Below are positions 8,949 through 18,488 of a stretch of DNA of 64,000 bases, piece after piece. The stretch lies in NCBI RefSeq assembly GCF_007671655.1, contig NZ_VCGX01000002.1, positions 124,001 to 188,000 of the forward strand, written 5' to 3'. Each line of letters begins with the position of its first letter. The stretch's first letter is position 1. The position numbers and the translations under genes were made by a program. This stretch comes from Marinobacter piscis. GTDB taxonomy: Bacteria; Pseudomonadota; Gammaproteobacteria; Pseudomonadales; Oleiphilaceae. The notes below the pieces were generated by a model. The model did not search any database. It was given only the letters and a program-made list of their open reading frames with translations, and was not told the DNA's origin.

Positions 8949-9502
8949 CAGGCTCTCGCTGTCTGGATAAAGTGAGTAGCAACTTTCAGGTAAATCTGTG
9001 CAGCACTAATCAGCTTTTCCGGAAGGTGCAGGTTTTTCGGGTACTCTTTTATCGCGCGTGTGGCGACAAATCTGGGCAAAATGAAGGCTTCAAGCCGGTT
9101 AAGCACCCGCGTCATCCGTACGGCGTAACTCACATCGCCATCCACCAGCATACGGTCGTTGGCAAAGGCAACAGAGGTCTTTTCCTGAAAAGACAGCACC
9201 AGGAAAGCATGGGTAATATGCTTGAAACGGATGGATACATTCACCGGTCGCGGAGCTGAGCTGCCATGGTAATGAAGGCGGCCGTCACCCACGTGCTCGA
9301 CCACCAGGCTGGCGCCATCCGGCATGACCATCATCTCAAACAGGAATCCCTCCGGCAGTGCCTGTGCTTCCTGTTGCACTTCCTGATCCACTTCGCTCAC
9401 TGCCTGAAGTGCCCGCCCCATTACCTGGAACATCAGCGCCACATACTGGCGTTTCGCCCGGGATGCGATGGGCTGGAACCGTTTTATAACCATGGCCGTC
9501 AT
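8948..9502 (-). CDS. Uncharacterised protein coupled to the iron alcohol dehydrogenase
   Basis: The 184-residue soluble protein is not recognised with certainty. After a helical, basic N-terminus there is a beta-rich middle (VVEHVGDGRLHYHG, then VNVSIRFKHITHAFLVLSFQEKTS) and a helical C-terminus. Alternating strands that enclose a hydrophobic pocket, with a DVSYAVRM helix, resemble SCP2-like lipid-binding folds; this is inference. It is the first gene of a two-gene operon, ending by one-base overlap with the dehydrogenase, so a role in presenting a hydrophobic alcohol or aldehyde is possible. Confidence 0.65.
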   Translation of the reverse strand: MTAMVIKRFQPIASRAKRQYVALMFQVMGRALQAVSEVDQEVQQEAQALPEGFLFEMMVMPDGASLVVEHVGDGRLHYHGSSAPRPVNVSIRFKHITHAFLVLSFQEKTSVAFANDRMLVDGDVSYAVRMTRVLNRLEAFILPRFVATRAIKEYPKNLHLPEKLISAAQIYLKVATHFIQTARA

Positions 9503-9610
9503 CCGTTTTGTGTATTGATAACCATTTTTTAGAGTGATTGCTCTAGAAAGTCAATGCTTCTGATGACGGAAGACTCTGTGTGTGCAGCAAACCTTGTCTG
9601 CACCCACGAA

Positions 9611-9643
9611 AAAGGCCGGAATCATCTGATGATTCCGGCCTTT
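9611..9643 (-). terminator. Terminator of the M48 protease gene
   Basis: A near-perfect 16-bp palindrome (AAAGGCCGGAATCATC and its complement around one base) with flanking A and T runs sits just past the protease stop codon. It can work in both directions. Confidence 0.85.
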
Positions 9644-9664
9644 AACAATTCGCTTTAGTCGTGA

Positions 9665-10942
9665 CTACCGGGTAAGCGCCTCCAGCTTCTGGCGGGCTTC
9701 TTCTGCAACTTCGCCACTGGCTTCGGCGGCTTTACTGTAATAGGCGATGGCTTCATCGCGATTATTATTTTTAACTGCAATGTCTCCCAGGCGCAGAAAC
9801 GCAATGGAGGTAGGCACAACCTCATTGGCGCGGACCAGGTTTTCCCGGGCTTCGGTCAGGTGGTTGAGCGCCAGCGCATTCAGGCCATTGTGCAACCGGT
9901 ACATAAACATTTCAGGGTATCTTTCGACGGCCTTGTCGAAGTCTGCCGAGGCTTTTTCAGGTTTGTTCTGCTCCTGGTAGATACGCCCGCGCAGTGAGTA
10001 GAACATGGCTTCGCGAGGCAGAATGTTTATGGCCTCGTTAACTTTTGACAGGGCGGCATCCAGGTTGCCCTCAGATGCAAGCTTCATAGCTTCATCGTGG
10101 GCATCATAAGCCGGCTTGAATTTGCGCAGAGTCGCGGTTTTCTGCCGGTAAACGTCGGCGCCCCGGTAGCCTCCGCCGCCTATTTTCCTGACCAGTTCAC
10201 TGTTTTCGCGCACACGCTTGGCAGACGGTGGGTGAGTGGCAAACAATCCATCTATAAAGCCCGCCTGCTGGCCTTTGGACATCTCAAGAAATAATTCCTG
10301 CAGTTCTACCGCGGCCTGGGGATCGTAACCCGCTTCTTTCATATACAATATGCCGTAGTGGTCGGATTCAAGCTCATCGCCCTGACCGTATTGCGCCAGT
10401 GCAAGCTGAGCACCCACAGCGGCGCCGCCCATAAGCAGGCCTGCCCACTCGTTATCGGTCAGTGCAAAGCCCAGCCCGGCAACGCCGGCACTGATCAGCA
10501 TCCCCTGTTGCATGCGCTGAACACTGTGCCTGGCCGCTGCGTGGACAATTTCGTGGCCAAGCACAGAAGCAAGCTGGGCTTCATCATCCAGCTCTGTGAG
10601 CAGCCCGCGGTTAACGGCAATCTTGCCGCCCGGCAGGGCCCACGCATTAGGAACACTGTTGTTCAGAACCACGAACTCATAAGGCAGATCCGGGCGGTCG
10701 CTTACCTCGGCCAGTTTGTGGCCAACCTCACTGACATATAGCGTCAGCTCAGGATCTATGTAAAATTGGCCGCCCTGGGTTTGCTGGGTCGGGGTATATT
10801 GCTCAGCGCCCATCGCGAGCTCCTGGCTCTCGCCAATCAGCGAAAGTTGTTTCTCGCCGGTCACCGGGTTTACAGAGCATCCGGTAAGCAGCAGCATTAG
10901 CGCGATAATGGGAAAACAGCGTTGCAAGGCGGTGATTTTCAC
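9665..10942 (-). CDS. M48 family metalloprotease lipoprotein with C-terminal TPR repeats (BepA-like)
   Basis: The 425-residue product has a lipoprotein signal (LLLTGC, lipidated Cys22). The zinc protease core has the HEIVHAAARHS helix (HExxH) and the third ligand in ELESDHYG. The C-terminal 130 residues are tetratricopeptide-like helices (ALSKVNEAINILP, KASADFDKAVERYP). This architecture is that of BepA/YfgC, a periplasmic protease that clears stalled outer-membrane proteins, although loosely related paralogues exist. It is monocistronic with its own terminator. Asp after the HExxH and a complete TPR tail argue that it is active. Confidence 0.88.
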   Translation of the reverse strand: MKITALQRCFPIIALMLLLTGCSVNPVTGEKQLSLIGESQELAMGAEQYTPTQQTQGGQFYIDPELTLYVSEVGHKLAEVSDRPDLPYEFVVLNNSVPNAWALPGGKIAVNRGLLTELDDEAQLASVLGHEIVHAAARHSVQRMQQGMLISAGVAGLGFALTDNEWAGLLMGGAAVGAQLALAQYGQGDELESDHYGILYMKEAGYDPQAAVELQELFLEMSKGQQAGFIDGLFATHPPSAKRVRENSELVRKIGGGGYRGADVYRQKTATLRKFKPAYDAHDEAMKLASEGNLDAALSKVNEAINILPREAMFYSLRGRIYQEQNKPEKASADFDKAVERYPEMFMYRLHNGLNALALNHLTEARENLVRANEVVPTSIAFLRLGDIAVKNNNRDEAIAYYSKAAEASGEVAEEARQKLEALTR

Positions 10943-11048
10943 TCTCGACTCCTGTAATTGAGATCCTGATGGATATAATTACACGGCTGATGCCGGCTTT
11001 AAACACTGGCGGCGCAAAATCAACACTTGAACCAAGGTTTTGTTTTGA

Positions 11049-11519
11049 ATGAACGATAAAATCCGAGCAGACCGGGTTACCCGGTTTATTCAATCCCTGA
11101 ATCAGGCCAGGGAACTGGGCGTAACGGTTGCCGGGACCACAGAAAGCAGTCTGACACTGTGCCTGCCATACAGTAACCAGATCATCGGCAACCCGGATAC
11201 CGGAGTGATTCACGGAGGCGCCATTACCACGCTGATGGATACTACGTCCGGCTCGGTGATGATCTGCGCCCTGGATATTTTCGAGCTGTGTCCCACGCTG
11301 GATTTGCGGGTGGACTATATGCGACCTGCCGAACCCGGCAAGCCGGTGTACGCCCGGGCAGAAATTTACAGAATGACCCGCAACATCATCTTTACCCGTT
11401 GCGAGGCCTATCAGGAAGGCGGTGAAACCGTAGCGAATTGCGTGGCCACCTTTATGCGCATTGGCCCGGAAGCACTGCCAAAAGCGTACCGTGACAAAAT
11501 CACTGGAGACGTGTTGTGA
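11049..11519 (+). CDS. PaaI/YdiI-type hotdog thioesterase (first of pair)
   Basis: The 156-residue product contains the hotdog thioesterase signature GVIHGGAITTLMDTTSG near residues 55-72, where a conserved Asp acts with the helix in hydrolysing acyl- or aryl-CoA thioesters. It is followed by LRVDYMRPAEPG. The cytosolic enzymes work as dimers or tetramers. It overlaps the next gene by four bases (GTGA), so the two are coupled and may form a hetero-oligomer. The physiological acyl-CoA is unknown. Confidence 0.85.
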   Translation: MNDKIRADRVTRFIQSLNQARELGVTVAGTTESSLTLCLPYSNQIIGNPDTGVIHGGAITTLMDTTSGSVMICALDIFELCPTLDLRVDYMRPAEPGKPVYARAEIYRMTRNIIFTRCEAYQEGGETVANCVATFMRIGPEALPKAYRDKITGDVL

Positions 11520-11950
11520 CTGACCCCGAAATTCTACGCTATACACGGGAAACCGGTGACTTTTCCCAGTTGATTGCCAGCATTCCCTACGCTGACCACA
11601 TAGGGCTGCAATGCGACCGTTTTGGCGATGACCTTATTTTTCGTCTGCCGGCAAAGGAGCAGAACCTGGGCAACCCCATATTGCCTGCCATTCACGGTGG
11701 GGTCATTGGCGGTTTTATGGAGCTGTCTGCGGCCATCTACCTGATGCTTGCCCAGGAAACCAACCGCATGCCCCGCATTGTGAACTTTTCACTGGATTAC
11801 CTTCGCGCGGGCCTCAATCAGGAAACCTATGCGGAGTGCCAGCTCACCCGGCAGGGGAATCGGGTTGCGAACGTAATGATCACCGCTTGGCAAAAGTCCC
11901 GGTCCCGGCCCATCGCCACCGCAAGGGCGCATTTCCTGCTGGAAGGTTAA
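11516..11950 (+). CDS. PaaI-type hotdog thioesterase (second of pair)
   Basis: The 144-residue product is a second hotdog-domain protein with the same layout: [19 protein letters not shown], then FSLDYLRAG. The catalytic acidic residue in the helix is Glu (FMELS) where the first copy has Asp (MDTT), so the two are diverged paralogues rather than a fresh duplication. It begins with GTG inside the stop of the first copy. The downstream sigma-32 promoter belongs to htpG. Confidence 0.82.
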   Translation: MTDPEILRYTRETGDFSQLIASIPYADHIGLQCDRFGDDLIFRLPAKEQNLGNPILPAIHGGVIGGFMELSAAIYLMLAQETNRMPRIVNFSLDYLRAGLNQETYAECQLTRQGNRVANVMITAWQKSRSRPIATARAHFLLEG

Positions 11951-11969
11951 CCCTGTTCTTGTGTCAGGG

Positions 11970-11997
11970 CTTGAAATGCCCCGGAGAGACCCCATTT
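11970..11997 (+). promoter_or_regulatory. Sigma-32 (RpoH) heat-shock promoter of htpG
   Basis: CTTGAAA (11970-11976) and CCCCATTT (11990-11997) are separated by 13 bases. This matches the RpoH consensus CTTGAAA-N11-16-CCCCATnT at every fixed position and sits about 50 bases before the htpG start. Confidence 0.85.
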
Positions 11998-12047
11998 TTG
12001 CAGCAGGACAAACCTCCCCCAATGTTTGCAGCAGGAGAGACAAACAA

Positions 12048-13940
12048 ATGACAGTTGAAACCAAGAAAGAGACTCTGGGTTTTCAGACGGAAGTAAAACA
12101 GCTACTTCATCTGATGATCCATTCCCTGTACTCAAACAAGGAAATCTTCCTCCGGGAACTGATTTCCAACGCGTCTGACGCTGCGGACAAGTTACGCTTC
12201 GCCGCACTGAAAGATGACAGCCTGTACGAGGGCAACTCCGATCTTCATATCCGCCTGGACTTCGATAAAGAGGCCAACACCATCACTCTGAGTGATAATG
12301 GTATTGGCATGAGTCGTGAGGATGTCGTCCAGAACCTGGGTACCATTGCCCGTTCCGGCACCGCAGAATTCCTCAAGCAGCTTTCGGGCGATGAGCAAAA
12401 AGACAGCAAGCTGATTGGCCAGTTTGGTGTGGGCTTTTATTCAGCGTTTATTGTTGCTGACAAGGTGGATGTGTATACCCGCCGCGCAGGTGCCCCGGTC
12501 GAAGAGGGTGTGCACTGGCAGTCAGCGGGCGACGGCGAGTTCACCATCGAGCAGGTGGCCCGCGAGCAGCACGGCACCGAAATTGTTATTCACCTGAAGC
12601 CGGATGCCACCGAATTTGCAGATGGCTTCCGTCTGCGCAACCTGGTCAAGAAGTACTCTGACCATATCTCCTTCCCGGTGATCATGAAGTCCGAGCCCAC
12701 CGAAGAAGGGGAAGAGGTAAAAGACGAAACGGTTAACGATGCAACTGCACTGTGGACTCTGCCCCGTAACGAAATCAAAGACGAGGAATACAAAGAGTTC
12801 TACAAGCATATTGCCCACGACTTCGAAGACCCGCTCACCTGGTCTCACAATAAGGTGGAAGGCAAGCTGGACTACACCAGTCTGCTGTATATCCCCGCCC
12901 GTGCGCCTTTTGACTTGTACAACCGCGAAGCGCCCCGGGGCCTGAAGTTGTACGTACAGCGTGTGTTCATCATGGATGACGCCGAGCAGTTCCTGCCACT
13001 GTACCTGCGCTTTACCAAGGGTGTTGTAGATTCCAACGACCTGTCCCTGAACGTGTCCCGGGAAATTCTGCAGAACGACAGCACGGTCGACAGCATTCGC
13101 ACCGCGCTTACCAAGCGTTCTCTGGATATGCTGTCCAAGTTGTCGAAAAAGGATGCGGATGCGTACCAGAAGTTCTGGGACGAGTTTGGCACGGTGCTCA
13201 AAGAGGGCCCGGCAGAGGACTTCAGCAACCGTGAAAAAATCGCCGGACTGCTGCGCTTTGCCACGACCCACACTGGCGAGAGCACTCAGAACGTTTCTCT
13301 TGACCAGTACATCGAGCGGATGAAAGAAGGTCAGAGCAAGATCTATTACATCACCGCCGATAACTTCATGGCCGCCAAGAGCAGCCCGCACCTGGAAGTG
13401 TTTCGCAAGAAAGGTGTTGAGGTACTGATCCTGTCCGATCGCATTGACGAGTGGATGATGGGGTATCTCAGTGAGTACAACGGCAAACAGTTCCAGGATG
13501 TTGCCCGTGGCGATCTGGACCTGGGCGAAGTGGAAACCGAAGAAGACAAGAAGCACAAGGAAGAAGCCGCAGAAGAGCACAAAGATCTGCTGGAGCGCAT
13601 CAAAACCGCTCTCACAGACCGGGTTCAGGACGTGCGGGTAACCAACCGTCTGACGGATTCCCCGGCGTGCCTGGTGGTGGGCGACTTTGATATGGGTGCC
13701 CAGATGAAGAAGATCATGGAAGCTGCAGGCCAGCCAGTGCCGGACAGCAAGCCGATCTTTGAAATCAATGTGGATCACCCGCTGGTTCAGCGTCTGGAAA
13801 GTGAAGCGGGCGAAGAACGCTTCAGCGAACTGTCTGCCGTGCTTCTGGACCAGGCCACCCTGGCCAGTGGTGAACAGCTGGATGATCCGGGTGCATACGT
13901 TACCCGCCTGAACCGTCTGTTGCTGGAACTGGCGAACTAA
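12048..13940 (+). CDS. htpG: Molecular chaperone HtpG (Hsp90)
   Basis: The product is a complete 630-residue bacterial Hsp90, an ATP-driven cytosolic homodimer that remodels client proteins with DnaK. The GHKL ATPase motifs are present: [16 protein letters not shown], the DNGIGM box and [11 protein letters not shown]. The middle domain has the catalytic Arg region [10 protein letters not shown] and the C-terminal dimerisation region is intact. The frame is open upstream to 11961, but the ATG at 12048 follows a GCAGGAGAG ribosome site and gives the family length. An imperfect 12-base direct repeat (TTTGCAGCAGGA) lies in the leader. Confidence 0.96.
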   Translation: MTVETKKETLGFQTEVKQLLHLMIHSLYSNKEIFLRELISNASDAADKLRFAALKDDSLYEGNSDLHIRLDFDKEANTITLSDNGIGMSREDVVQNLGTIARSGTAEFLKQLSGDEQKDSKLIGQFGVGFYSAFIVADKVDVYTRRAGAPVEEGVHWQSAGDGEFTIEQVAREQHGTEIVIHLKPDATEFADGFRLRNLVKKYSDHISFPVIMKSEPTEEGEEVKDETVNDATALWTLPRNEIKDEEYKEFYKHIAHDFEDPLTWSHNKVEGKLDYTSLLYIPARAPFDLYNREAPRGLKLYVQRVFIMDDAEQFLPLYLRFTKGVVDSNDLSLNVSREILQNDSTVDSIRTALTKRSLDMLSKLSKKDADAYQKFWDEFGTVLKEGPAEDFSNREKIAGLLRFATTHTGESTQNVSLDQYIERMKEGQSKIYYITADNFMAAKSSPHLEVFRKKGVEVLILSDRIDEWMMGYLSEYNGKQFQDVARGDLDLGEVETEEDKKHKEEAAEEHKDLLERIKTALTDRVQDVRVTNRLTDSPACLVVGDFDMGAQMKKIMEAAGQPVPDSKPIFEINVDHPLVQRLESEAGEERFSELSAVLLDQATLASGEQLDDPGAYVTRLNRLLLELAN

Positions 13941-13945
13941 CGCCT

Positions 13946-14164
13946 GTGCAGCAGATTATTGTGGACATAAGCATCAGCCCTGATGAGTGGATCAAGCTCT
14001 ATCAGGGCGTTGCCACCGATGTTCGCACAACGGCCCGGGACGGACGCTCCGTTCGTTTCCCGGCCCGAATCCTCTCCCGGTTTTATCTGAAAGACGGTGT
14101 GCGGGGCAGTTTCCGCATTCTGTTCGATGATCAGGGGAAATTTGCCAGCATTGAAAGGCTTTAA
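13946..14164 (+). CDS. DUF2835 family small protein
   Basis: The 72-residue protein matches the DUF2835 pattern seen in Pseudomonas and relatives: ISISPDEWIKLYQGVATDV, then GRSVRFPARILSRFYLKDGVRGSFRI and a closing FDDQGKFASIERL. The function is unknown. It starts with GTG only five bases after htpG and precedes dusC by 15 bases, so it is probably cotranscribed with both. Confidence 0.82.
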   Translation: MQQIIVDISISPDEWIKLYQGVATDVRTTARDGRSVRFPARILSRFYLKDGVRGSFRILFDDQGKFASIERL

Positions 14165-14179
14165 GCCTCCGGAGCCTTT

Positions 14180-15133
14180 ATGCGAATAATTCTTGCCCCT
14201 ATGGAAGGCCTGGTAGACGCGCCTATACGGGAAACTCTCACCCGGGTAGGGGGTATTGACCGATGCGTAACTGAATTTGTTCGGGTAACCCAGGGTGTCC
14301 AGCCGCCAAGAATCTTCTACAAATTTGCACCAGAGCTTTATAACCAGTCTCTGACACAGGCCGGAGTACCTGTTGCTGTTCAGCTTCTGGGCTCCAACCC
14401 GGAACAGATGGGCCGGAATGGCCGCAAAGCCGTAGAGCTGGGCGCAACACAGGTAGACATTAATTTTGGCTGCCCGGCGAAAACCGTAAACAAGCACAAG
14501 GGCGGGTGTGTGTTAATGCGTGAGCCGGAGCTGATGCATGAGATCACCGCAGCTGTGCGACAGGCCGTACCTGCCGAGGTGCCGGTCACCACAAAAATGC
14601 GCCTGGGGTATGACGACCGTTCCATGGGAGTCGCCTGTGGCCAGGCACTTGAGGCCGCAGGCTCTGCGGAAATTGTGATTCATGCCCGCAGCAAGGTCGA
14701 TGGTTACAAACCACCGGCGTATTGGGAAGAAGTGTCCAGAGTTCGCGAAGCCGTGTCGGCACCGGTTATCGCCAACGGTGAAATCTGGACAGTGGCGGAT
14801 TACTGGCGCTGCCGCGAGGTTTCCGGGTGCGATGATGTAATGATTGGCCGTGGCCTGATTGCCAGGCCGGATCTGGCCCGCAGAATCAAGGCCAGCCAAC
14901 AGGGTACGGAAGTGGACGACATGACCTGGCCAGAAGCTGTGGCATTGGTGCGGGAATATGCGGAAGTTTTGCAGGGCTGGCTGGAAGACCGTTTTGTGAC
15001 CGGGCGCATCAAGCAGTGGCTGAACTTCCTCCGCCTCGGTTTTCCGGAAGCAGAACGCCTCTGGCCCACCGCCCGGAAAATCCGCGACGTGGCGCCCATA
15101 CTGGCCTGCCTGGAACAACCCCTGGTTACCTGA
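14180..15133 (+). CDS. dusC: tRNA-dihydrouridine(16) synthase
   Basis: The 317-residue flavoenzyme reduces a specific uridine in tRNA to dihydrouridine using FMN and NADPH. It opens with LAPMEGLVDAPIRE and has the active-site NFGCPAKTVNKHKGG with catalytic Cys near residue 98. The TIM barrel continues to IANGEIWTV and MIGRGLIARPDL, and a helical tail completes the protein. The APMEG rather than APMAG start and the overall length point to the DusC subfamily (U16). Its 3' end overlaps the convergent zinc-finger gene by eight bases. Confidence 0.9.
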   Translation: MRIILAPMEGLVDAPIRETLTRVGGIDRCVTEFVRVTQGVQPPRIFYKFAPELYNQSLTQAGVPVAVQLLGSNPEQMGRNGRKAVELGATQVDINFGCPAKTVNKHKGGCVLMREPELMHEITAAVRQAVPAEVPVTTKMRLGYDDRSMGVACGQALEAAGSAEIVIHARSKVDGYKPPAYWEEVSRVREAVSAPVIANGEIWTVADYWRCREVSGCDDVMIGRGLIARPDLARRIKASQQGTEVDDMTWPEAVALVREYAEVLQGWLEDRFVTGRIKQWLNFLRLGFPEAERLWPTARKIRDVAPILACLEQPLVT

Positions 15134-15392
15134 GCTGGCTGTCCTTACTGGCGCGACGGTTAATGCCGCTGTAGTCCCTTTCCTGTTTTTCCAGTTCCGC
15201 CTGGCAATTTACACACAGACGTACACCGGGAATGGCTTTTCGCCGTGCTTCCGGAATAGGGCAGTCGCACTCTTCACAGAACTCGGCGCTTTCACCTGTG
15301 CCCAGCCGGCTGCGCGCCTCGGCAACTGCATCTTCCACACTCGCATCAATCTGATCCTGAACAGCCCCATCGCGGGTCCAACCACCAGCCAT
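15126..15392 (-). CDS. DksA/TraR-family C4 zinc-finger protein (YbiI-like)
   Basis: The 88-residue protein carries the DksA-type finger C-x2-C-x17-C-x2-C (CEECDCPIPE, RLCVNCQ). A short helical coil (DASVEDAVAEARSRL) precedes it. It is half the length of DksA and lacks most of the coiled coil, like YbiI and TraR, which can bind the RNA polymerase secondary channel. It has a good AGGAG ribosome site and converges with dusC. Confidence 0.85.
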   Translation of the reverse strand: MAGGWTRDGAVQDQIDASVEDAVAEARSRLGTGESAEFCEECDCPIPEARRKAIPGVRLCVNCQAELEKQERDYSGINRRASKDSQLR

Positions 15393-15502
15393 ACTGTTGC
15401 TCCTGTGAACAAATTAGCTCATCATTCTGAACCAGTTCCTATTATACCAAGTAACAGATGACCGGGCTAAGAACCGGTTGCGCCAGGGCACAGGAGGACT
15501 GC

Positions 15503-16261
15503 ATGCGCACAGGAAAAGGTACGCATCGCCGGGGCGGAAAGTGGCCGGTTGTTGTAGCCTGGGTCGCTGTGTTCCTGTTGGTGATTGCCAGCCTTCTTAT
15601 GGCAACAGCAGGCCCCGCCTATAAGGCCGACTGGGTCAGCCTTGGCACAGCGTTCACCTGGCTGCGACAAGGTGCGCAGCTGGCAGTGACAGCCGCGGTC
15701 GTGGGGCTGATTACCCTGGTGTTGGCCGGCATACTCCGGCGCTGGCGGCCCGCACTGGCCGGAGCCCTGGTAAGCCTTGCTGTTGTGGCTATGCTTGCCG
15801 TACCAGTACAGATGCAGCAGCGCGCCCAGAGTGTCCCGCCTATCCACGACATAACAACGGATACCCAGGCACCACCTGCCTTTAACATGCTGGCACAGGC
15901 CCGCAAGGCAGCACCCAATGCTGTGGAATACCCGGGGGCTGAAACCGCGCGCCAGCAGCGGGCGGCGTATCCTGAACTGAAGCCGGTGACGCTGGACATG
16001 CCATTGCCGGATGCAATGGATGCAGCGCTTGCCACCATCCGGGACCGCGGCTGGACATTGGCCGGTACTACCGACAACACCATTGAGGCGACCGCAACCA
16101 CGCGCTGGTTTGGCTTTAAAGACGACGTTGTTCTCCGTATGACAGAGACACAGGACGGCGTACAGGTTGATATGCGCTCGGCGTCCCGGGTCGGCAAAAG
16201 TGATATCGGAACCAACGCAGAGAGGATCCAGCTGTTTCTTGAGGACCTGAAGCGGTTATAA
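15503..16261 (+). CDS. DUF1499 membrane protein
   Basis: The 252-residue protein has three N-terminal membrane segments (WPVVVAWVAVFLLVIASLL, a second near 50-75, a third near 85-105). A C-terminal DUF1499 domain follows, with PLPDAMDAALATIRDRGW, EATATTRWFGFKDDVVLR and RSASRVGKSDIGTNAERIQ. The domain is widespread and of unknown role. The start is the ATG after CAGGAGGA, not the longer in-frame start upstream. Confidence 0.85.
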   Translation: MRTGKGTHRRGGKWPVVVAWVAVFLLVIASLLMATAGPAYKADWVSLGTAFTWLRQGAQLAVTAAVVGLITLVLAGILRRWRPALAGALVSLAVVAMLAVPVQMQQRAQSVPPIHDITTDTQAPPAFNMLAQARKAAPNAVEYPGAETARQQRAAYPELKPVTLDMPLPDAMDAALATIRDRGWTLAGTTDNTIEATATTRWFGFKDDVVLRMTETQDGVQVDMRSASRVGKSDIGTNAERIQLFLEDLKRL

Positions 16262-16358
16262 AAACCCCGCAACAGCAATAGGGTATACTCTGAGGGAGTG
16301 GGTTTTTCCGCTGCTTTATAACAGGTTGGCGGGCCTGACTATCTTAGTGTGACCTATA

Positions 16359-17021
16359 ATGAATAAACCAGTGCGTCTTCGCTATCAGACCATCGAATTT
16401 GAAAACGTGGACATCCACGTTTGTACGTTACGTGACAACCAGCAATACAGTGACCCGGGCAATGTCGCCCTCAGGCTGGGAATCTCATCTGCCACCTGGC
16501 CTTTGTTCGGAATCATCTGGCCATCCAGCCTGGTGCTGGCCCATTACATGGCTAACTACGACACGGCAGAAAAAAGAATTCTGGAAGTAGGCTGCGGTAT
16601 GGCCCTGTCCAGCCTGTTGCTCAACCAAAGAAACGATGACGTTACAGCCACCGACTACCACCCTGAAGTGGGCGTGTTTCTGGAACGGAATACCGAACTG
16701 AACCAGGGCCGGCCGATTGGTTACCAGCGGGTTGACTGGGCCGACAAAACCAGCGATCTTGGCGCGTTTGATCTTATTATCGGCAGCGATGTGCTGTATG
16801 AAGATGAACATATACATCTTCTGGCCGACTTTATTGATAAACACGCCAACCCGACCAGCGAAGTGATCATCGTAGACCCGGGCCGGGGCCGGAAAACCAA
16901 GTTCAGCCGGCGAATGGAAGAACACGGATACAGCTGGTCCCACGACAAGCCCGAAGAGACAGATTATCTGGAAGAGCCCTACAAGGGCCATATTCTGAGG
17001 TTCTGGCGGGATGAGGCATAA
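16359..17021 (+). CDS. Class I SAM-dependent methyltransferase (METTL/Methyltransf_16-like)
   Basis: The 220-residue cytosolic enzyme has the Rossmann SAM-binding motif ILEVGCGMALSSLLL, the acidic second strand TATDYHPEV, and motif IV LIIGSDVLYEDEHI. The N-terminal ATWPLFGIIWPSSLVLA is typical of the lysine methyltransferase-like group that modifies protein side chains. The target is unknown. It is monocistronic, with a 45-base gap before lemA. Confidence 0.83.
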   Translation: MNKPVRLRYQTIEFENVDIHVCTLRDNQQYSDPGNVALRLGISSATWPLFGIIWPSSLVLAHYMANYDTAEKRILEVGCGMALSSLLLNQRNDDVTATDYHPEVGVFLERNTELNQGRPIGYQRVDWADKTSDLGAFDLIIGSDVLYEDEHIHLLADFIDKHANPTSEVIIVDPGRGRKTKFSRRMEEHGYSWSHDKPEETDYLEEPYKGHILRFWRDEA

Positions 17022-17066
17022 CCGCCTGCCGGCCATTGCGTAAAACGCCATCAATTACTCGAGAGA

Positions 17067-17696
17067 ATGAACGAGACTATGCAAAAACAGCCAAGCTTCA
17101 CACCCCAGCGTTCAGTGGCACAACTGATGGCACTGCTGATGCTGGTTTTTCTGTTAGCCGGTTGCGGCATCAACAACATCCCCACGTACGACGAAAAAGT
17201 AAAATCTGCCTGGTCGCAGGTGGAAAACCAGTACCAGCGCCGGGCGGATTTAGTGCCCAACCTGGTGGAGACGGTTAAAGGTTTTGCAGCCCAGGAAAAA
17301 GAGACGCTGACAGCGGTAATCGAAGCCCGCTCCAAAGCAACCTCAATTCAGGCAGACGCAAGCATCCTCAACGACCCTGAGAAGCTTCAGCAGTTTCAGC
17401 AGGTGCAGGGGCAACTCAGCAGCGCCCTGAGCCGACTGATGGCGGTTTCCGAGCGTTACCCGGATCTGAAATCCAACCAGAACTTCCTGGCACTGCAGTC
17501 GCAGCTGGAAGGTACAGAAAACCGCATATCCGTTGCCCGCCGAGACTTTATCCAGGCGGTGGAGCGGTATAACACGGAAATTCGCACCTTCCCCGGAAAA
17601 ATCTGGCACAGCCTTCTGTATAGCGATCTGGAACAGCGTGAGAACTTCAAAGCCACCACAGAAAACGCCGACGAAGCGCCTGCGGTGGAGTTTTAA
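17067..17696 (+). CDS. LemA family lipoprotein
   Basis: The 209-residue protein begins with a lipoprotein-like signal (FLLAGC) followed by the LemA signature NIPTYDEKVKSAW, NQYQRRADLVPNLVETVKGF and TLTAVIEARSKAT. The rest forms long helices. Its stop is directly followed by the start of the TPM-domain gene. The LemA plus TPM pairing is conserved in many bacteria and points to a membrane-associated complex of unknown biochemical role. Confidence 0.92.
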   Translation: MNETMQKQPSFTPQRSVAQLMALLMLVFLLAGCGINNIPTYDEKVKSAWSQVENQYQRRADLVPNLVETVKGFAAQEKETLTAVIEARSKATSIQADASILNDPEKLQQFQQVQGQLSSALSRLMAVSERYPDLKSNQNFLALQSQLEGTENRISVARRDFIQAVERYNTEIRTFPGKIWHSLLYSDLEQRENFKATTENADEAPAVEF

Positions 17697-18449
17697 ATGC
17701 GGATAACAGCACGCTACTGGGTCAGTATGGTTCTGGCGCTGGTGTTACTGCCAGCCTCGGCTGTGCTGGCCCAGTCGACACCGGAATTTCCGGAGCTGAC
17801 GGGGCGGGTTGTCGATCAGGCCGACATGCTGAGTTCAGCAACCGAATCCCGGATTACCCAGATGCTTCAGGCCCATGAACAGAGCACCACTGAACAGGTG
17901 GTGGTGGTCACGCTGCCTGATCTGCAAGGCTACGCCATTGAAGATTACGGTTATCAGCTGGGAAGGCACTGGGGCATAGGGCAGCAGGGTGAAGACAATG
18001 GTGCACTGCTGATTGTGGCCAGCCAGGAACAGAAAATCCGGATTGAAGTAGGGTATGGCCTGGAAGGACGCCTGACCGATGCAGCAGCCTCAACCATTAT
18101 CAATCGGATAATGGCCCCTGCCTTCCAGCAAGGTCAGTTTGAACAGGGAATTGCCAACGGTGCAGCGGCCATGGTGCAGGTTCTGGGAGGCGAGCCCCTG
18201 GCCACACCCGAGCGCACAGCCGGTGGCCAGGAAAAGCCCAATCCCGCTCTGGTGCTGCTGTTCTTTATCATTATTATGGCGGTTATCTTCTTCGTAGGCG
18301 GCGGCCGTGGTGGCCGTGGCACAGCCGCCCTGTTAGGCGGTGCGCTGCTGGGTGCCAGCCTCGGCGGCCGTGGCGGCGGCTTCGGTGGTGGTGGCTTTGG
18401 CGGCGGAGGCGGCGGCTTCGGCGGCGGTGGAGCCTCCGGTGGCTGGTAA
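17697..18449 (+). CDS. TPM-domain protein with glycine-rich tail (YgcG-like)
   Basis: The 250-residue protein has a signal peptide (cleavage after ASAVLA) and a TPM domain with LTGRVVDQADMLS, VVVVTLPDLQGYAIEDYG, ALLIVASQEQKIRIEVGYGLEG and a C-terminal RIMAPAFQ helix. One membrane helix lies near 180-200. The tail of about 45 residues is almost only Gly, Phe and Ala. TPM domains have been linked to phosphatase-like activity in plants, but the bacterial role is open. The repetitive Gly tail is common in the family. Confidence 0.9.
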   Translation: MRITARYWVSMVLALVLLPASAVLAQSTPEFPELTGRVVDQADMLSSATESRITQMLQAHEQSTTEQVVVVTLPDLQGYAIEDYGYQLGRHWGIGQQGEDNGALLIVASQEQKIRIEVGYGLEGRLTDAAASTIINRIMAPAFQQGQFEQGIANGAAAMVQVLGGEPLATPERTAGGQEKPNPALVLLFFIIIMAVIFFVGGGRGGRGTAALLGGALLGASLGGRGGGFGGGGFGGGGGGFGGGGASGGW

Positions 18450-18488
18450 CACTGGAACAGCCTTTAACCCATTTAAAAGCGGTACAGC

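Noticed and set aside
12500-13780. Long minus-strand open frame of 418 codons opposite htpG
   Set aside because: It is a shadow of the htpG codons with no ribosome site; the plus-strand protein is a clear full-length chaperone.
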